From NCBI GenBank assembly GCA_965216885.1, contig OZ244208.1:992001-1056000 (forward strand): a stretch of 64,000 nt of DNA. Direction: 5' to 3'. Positions 61,267-64,000 of this stretch are shown in pieces. How positions within the stretch are numbered: position 1 is the stretch's first letter; the number at the start of each line of letters is the position of its first letter. Below the pieces are notes generated by a model. That model saw nothing but the letters and a program-made list of their open reading frames with translations. It did not search any database and was not told the origin of the DNA. Both the position numbers and the translations under genes were made by a program. The stretch comes from CAYNJG01 sp965216885. Its GTDB lineage: Bacteria; Planctomycetota; Planctomycetia; Pirellulales; Pirellulaceae.

Positions 61267-63642
61267 ATGTCGACACTCATTAGCCCACTCGACCGCAAGA
61301 TGCTGCGTGACCTCTGGAATATGTGGGGCCAGGCGATCGCCATCACCGCCGTGATCGCTTGCGGTGTCGCTACTTTTGTCATGTCACTCAGCACTGTGAT
61401 CTCACTGGAGGGCACGCGCGCGACTTACTACGACCGCTATCGATTCGCCCACGTCTTCGCTCATCTGAAACGAGCGCCTGAAACGCTGGGTGCGCGCTTG
61501 CGAGAAGTTCCCGACGTGGCGCAGGTGCAGACGCGCATCGTGATGGACGTCACGCTGGATGTCGAGGGACTGGACGAACCGGCGGTAGGACGACTGATCT
61601 CCGTGCCAGACCGGCAAACTCCGGGGCTCAACGACATCTATCTGCGACGCGGGCGCTACATTGACCCGGAACGCAGTGGCGAGGTACTTGTTGGTGAGAC
61701 GTTCGCGATCGCCCACGAACTCGAATTGGGAGATCGTATTTCGGCCATTATCAATGGTCGAAAGCAGTGGCTGACGGTCGTTGGAGTGGCCCTGTCGCCT
61801 GAATACATCCTGCAGTTCAAGCCGGGGGAACTGCTCCCGGATGCCAAGCGGTTTGGGGTCTTCTGGATGGGCGAAACACAGTTGGCTTCGGCGTTCGACA
61901 TGGACGGCGCGTTCAATGATGTCACGCTCTCCATTATGCGAGGTGCCATTACCGACGAAGTCATCCGGCAGGTCGACGAACTGACCGAGCCCTACGGCGG
62001 AACGGGTGCTTACGATCGTGAGGATCAGAATTCGCATCGATATTTGTCGGACGAAATACGCCAGTTGAAGGGCATGGCCAGTATCGCTCCCACCATCTTT
62101 CTGTCGGTTGCTGCATTCCTGTTGAACGTTGTCCTTTCCCGGCTGGTGAAAACCCAACGCGAGCAGATTGCGGCGCTAAAAGCGTTTGGCTATTCCAAGT
62201 GGGAGGTAGGTTTTCACTATCTGAAGCTCATCCTTGTGGTCGTCGTGATTGGAACTTTCCTCGGTACGCTGATGGGGGCATGGTTCGGACGCAATCTGAC
62301 GTCACTCTATACACAGTTTTACAAGTTCCCCCTGTTCGAATACACGCTGCCGTGGTCCGTCGTCGTCGCAGCCGCCACGATCAGTTTTTTGTCGGCCGTC
62401 GTTGGCGTTCAGGCGTCCGTACGCACGGCCGTTTCGCTGCCTCCCGCCGAGGCGATGCGCCCCGAGCCACCTGCGAGTTACCGACCGACGCTAATGGAAC
62501 GCACGGGGCTTGGCGTATTACTTTCACCGGCGGGCCGGATGGTGATGCGTAACCTTGAACGGCGACCGTTGAAGGCAGCCATGTCGACGCTGGGAATTGC
62601 CATGGCGGTCGCGGTGTTGATTCTGGGTAGCTTTACCCTCGACGCCTTGAACTATCTGATTGATTTTCAGTTCCGCGTCGCCCAGCGTCAGGACGTGATG
62701 GTCACTTTCATTGAACCGATCGTCGGCGGCGTCAAACGTGAGATTCAAAAACTGCCGGGCGTGATGCAAGCCGACTTCTTTCGTAGCGTGCCAACGCGAC
62801 TGCGACACGGGCACCATGATCGACGCGTCGCCGTGATGGGCATGGACGGTCAGAGCGACATGTTCCGGCTGATCGATGAAGACAAACGCCAGGTCGAATT
62901 GCCCGATGACGGGCTGATGTTGAACACAAAACTCGCAGAACTCCTGGACGCCAGGCTGGGCGACGAGGTTACGATCGAAGTTCTGGAAGGGCAACGCGGC
63001 AAGTATCGCGTGCCCGTTACGGCGATGGTCACGGAACTCGGTGGTTTGAATGCTTACATGCACGCGTCGGCCCTGCACCGTCTGCTGCAGGAGGGACCGC
63101 ATGTTTCGGGAGCTTTCCTGAAAGTGGAAGCCGACAAGTCTGATCAGTTGTATCGCCAATTGAAAGAGACACCTCGCGTTGCGGGAGTGAGCGTCAAATC
63201 GGCAGCGGTGGAAAGTTTCAACGATACGATCGCCAACAACCTCGGCAAGATTCGCTCGTTCAACGTTTTCTTCGCCACGATCATTGCTGTCGGAGTCGTT
63301 TACAACAGTGCCCGCATTTCGTTATCCGAACGCAGTCGCGAACTGGCGACGCTGCGGGTGATTGGTTTTTCGAAGGCCGAAGTGAGCACAATCCTGCTGG
63401 GCGAACTGGGAGTGCTGACGATTGCCGCGATACCGCTGGGAATGGTGATCGGCTACTTCCTTGCCTGGTGGGTCTCGCTGGGGCTGGACACGGAGATCTA
63501 TCGCATTCCGCTGGTCGTGAATCCCGCCACCTACGCGATGGCGGCCTGTGTGGTGATTGTTGCGGCGGTCGGATCCGGGCTGATTGTACGACGTAGCCTT
63601 GGCGACCTGGATCTGGTGGCCGTTTTGAAAACACGAGAGTGA
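61267..63642 (+). CDS. ABC transporter permease (FtsX/MacB type, duplicated)
   Basis: 791 residues. The protein has an N-terminal helix (QAIAITAVIACGVATFVMSLSTVI), a periplasmic domain, then three helices from about residue 275 (APTIFLSVAAFLLNVVLSRL, LILVVVVIGTFLGTLMGAW, WSVVVAAATISFLSAVVGVQ). This unit is repeated from about residue 430 (MSTLGIAMAVAVLILGSF), with three more helices at the C-terminus (FFATIIAVGVVYNSARISLS, ELGVLTIAAIPLGMVIGYFL, VVIVAAVGSGLIV). RSRELATLRVIGFSKAEVS is the coupling-helix motif. It forms the membrane part of a LolCDE/MacB-like or lipid-exporting transporter. The downstream HlyD-like adaptor favours export. Confidence 0.9.
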   Translation: MSTLISPLDRKMLRDLWNMWGQAIAITAVIACGVATFVMSLSTVISLEGTRATYYDRYRFAHVFAHLKRAPETLGARLREVPDVAQVQTRIVMDVTLDVEGLDEPAVGRLISVPDRQTPGLNDIYLRRGRYIDPERSGEVLVGETFAIAHELELGDRISAIINGRKQWLTVVGVALSPEYILQFKPGELLPDAKRFGVFWMGETQLASAFDMDGAFNDVTLSIMRGAITDEVIRQVDELTEPYGGTGAYDREDQNSHRYLSDEIRQLKGMASIAPTIFLSVAAFLLNVVLSRLVKTQREQIAALKAFGYSKWEVGFHYLKLILVVVVIGTFLGTLMGAWFGRNLTSLYTQFYKFPLFEYTLPWSVVVAAATISFLSAVVGVQASVRTAVSLPPAEAMRPEPPASYRPTLMERTGLGVLLSPAGRMVMRNLERRPLKAAMSTLGIAMAVAVLILGSFTLDALNYLIDFQFRVAQRQDVMVTFIEPIVGGVKREIQKLPGVMQADFFRSVPTRLRHGHHDRRVAVMGMDGQSDMFRLIDEDKRQVELPDDGLMLNTKLAELLDARLGDEVTIEVLEGQRGKYRVPVTAMVTELGGLNAYMHASALHRLLQEGPHVSGAFLKVEADKSDQLYRQLKETPRVAGVSVKSAAVESFNDTIANNLGKIRSFNVFFATIIAVGVVYNSARISLSERSRELATLRVIGFSKAEVSTILLGELGVLTIAAIPLGMVIGYFLAWWVSLGLDTEIYRIPLVVNPATYAMAACVVIVAAVGSGLIVRRSLGDLDLVAVLKTRE

Positions 63643-63696
63643 CAACCGGCAGCTTGCGTTTTGCATGTCGCCAAACGATTTCAGAGATTCAAACCC

Positions 63697-64000
63697 ATGA
63701 AAATCATTCGTCGTCTACTTCTGATACTACTGGGAATTGGCGTCGCGTTCGCGATCTGGTACGCCATGCAACCGCAACCGGCTCGTGTTGACGTGGCTAC
63801 CGTGACACGCGGCGAGCTGAAGGTCACGGTGGACGAAGACGGTAAGACTCGCATCAAGGAACGTTACGTCGTATCGGCTCCGCTCGCCGGGCGTTTGCTG
63901 CGTATCGACATGAACGCCGGTGATGAAGTGAAAGCCAGCGATTCGCGGATCGCGACGATTGAACCGAGCGACCCGCAGTTGCTGAATCCACGCGAACTCG
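63697..64000 (+). CDS. HlyD/RND-type periplasmic adaptor protein, N-terminal part
   Basis: The gene runs off the right edge; 101 residues are visible from ATG 63697. It begins with a membrane anchor MKIIRRLLLILLGIGVAFAI and continues QPQPARVDVATVTRGELKVTVDEDGKTRIKERYVVSAP, followed by LAGRLLRIDMNAGDEVKASD, the lipoyl-like hairpin of HlyD/MacA membrane fusion proteins (VSAPLAGRLL is diagnostic). It lies 54 bases after the permease gene and is on the same strand, so it is the third component of an export system. The rest, including the outer helical hairpin, is not in the window. Confidence 0.85.
   Translation, partial: MKIIRRLLLILLGIGVAFAIWYAMQPQPARVDVATVTRGELKVTVDEDGKTRIKERYVVSAPLAGRLLRIDMNAGDEVKASDSRIATIEPSDPQLLNPREL

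Overview
The window looks like a chromosomal segment of a planctomycete (Planctomycetia, Pirellula/Gimesia/Fuerstiella-like). The evidence is a DUF1501 protein next to a giant cytochrome/WD40/DUF1549/DUF1553 protein, a secreted sulfatase, planctomycete-type lipoproteins with a GYxPTxWxxWP cysteine motif, and LptE/BamD-like outer-membrane lipoproteins. Assignments rest on motifs read by eye; no database search was possible. No rRNA, tRNA, CRISPR array, transposase or prophage gene was seen.

Region 1 (1-29.6 kb, all + strand) is one long exopolysaccharide/glycoconjugate cluster of about 24 genes, many joined by ATGA/GTGA stop-start overlaps. It opens with the end of a lipid-linked sugar-phosphate transferase. 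After it come a DUF3473-type polysaccharide deacetylase, GT2 and GT4 glycosyltransferases, a heparinase II/III-like lyase, an AsnB-type amidotransferase, a GDP-mannose/UDP-glucose dehydrogenase, a Wzy-like polymerase/ligase and a Wzx-like flippase. From 14.5 kb a second block holds a GtrB-like transferase, a tandem paralogue that has lost its catalytic acidic residues, a GT-C membrane protein, a PHP/amidohydrolase-like protein, a GlpD-like FAD oxidoreductase, two methyltransferases, two more GT4 enzymes, an SDR epimerase, a second AsnB, a membrane-anchored beta-propeller protein and an LPG-synthase-type membrane protein. The deacetylase, stp1-like GT4 and amidotransferase resemble exosortase(XrtA)-associated gene sets, but no exosortase is in the window.

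Region 2 (29.8-34.9 kb) carries a ROK sugar kinase, a Pro/Lys-rich lipoprotein, a Wza-like export lipoprotein and a small secreted protein transcribed divergently from wza. The Wza homologue probably exports the polymer made by region 1.

Region 3 (34.9-41.3 kb, - strand) is housekeeping and envelope: an orphan FliM-like protein lacking its C-terminal SpoA domain, proA, folP, lptE-like and bamD-like lipoproteins, a secreted hypothetical and a sugar-phosphate isomerase-like TIM barrel.

Region 4 (41.4-64 kb) is mixed. On the + strand are a Nif3-like protein, a GT2 enzyme behind a good sigma70-type promoter, a BshC-like protein and an Eis-like acetyltransferase preceded by a strikingly structured 390-base leader and followed by a strong terminator. 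On the - strand are the sulfatase, DUF1501 and giant cytochrome genes and a DPM1-like GT2. The window ends with an MFS/Gfo-Idh pair, folD/pgpA, and a LolD/permease/HlyD-type ABC export operon cut by the right edge.
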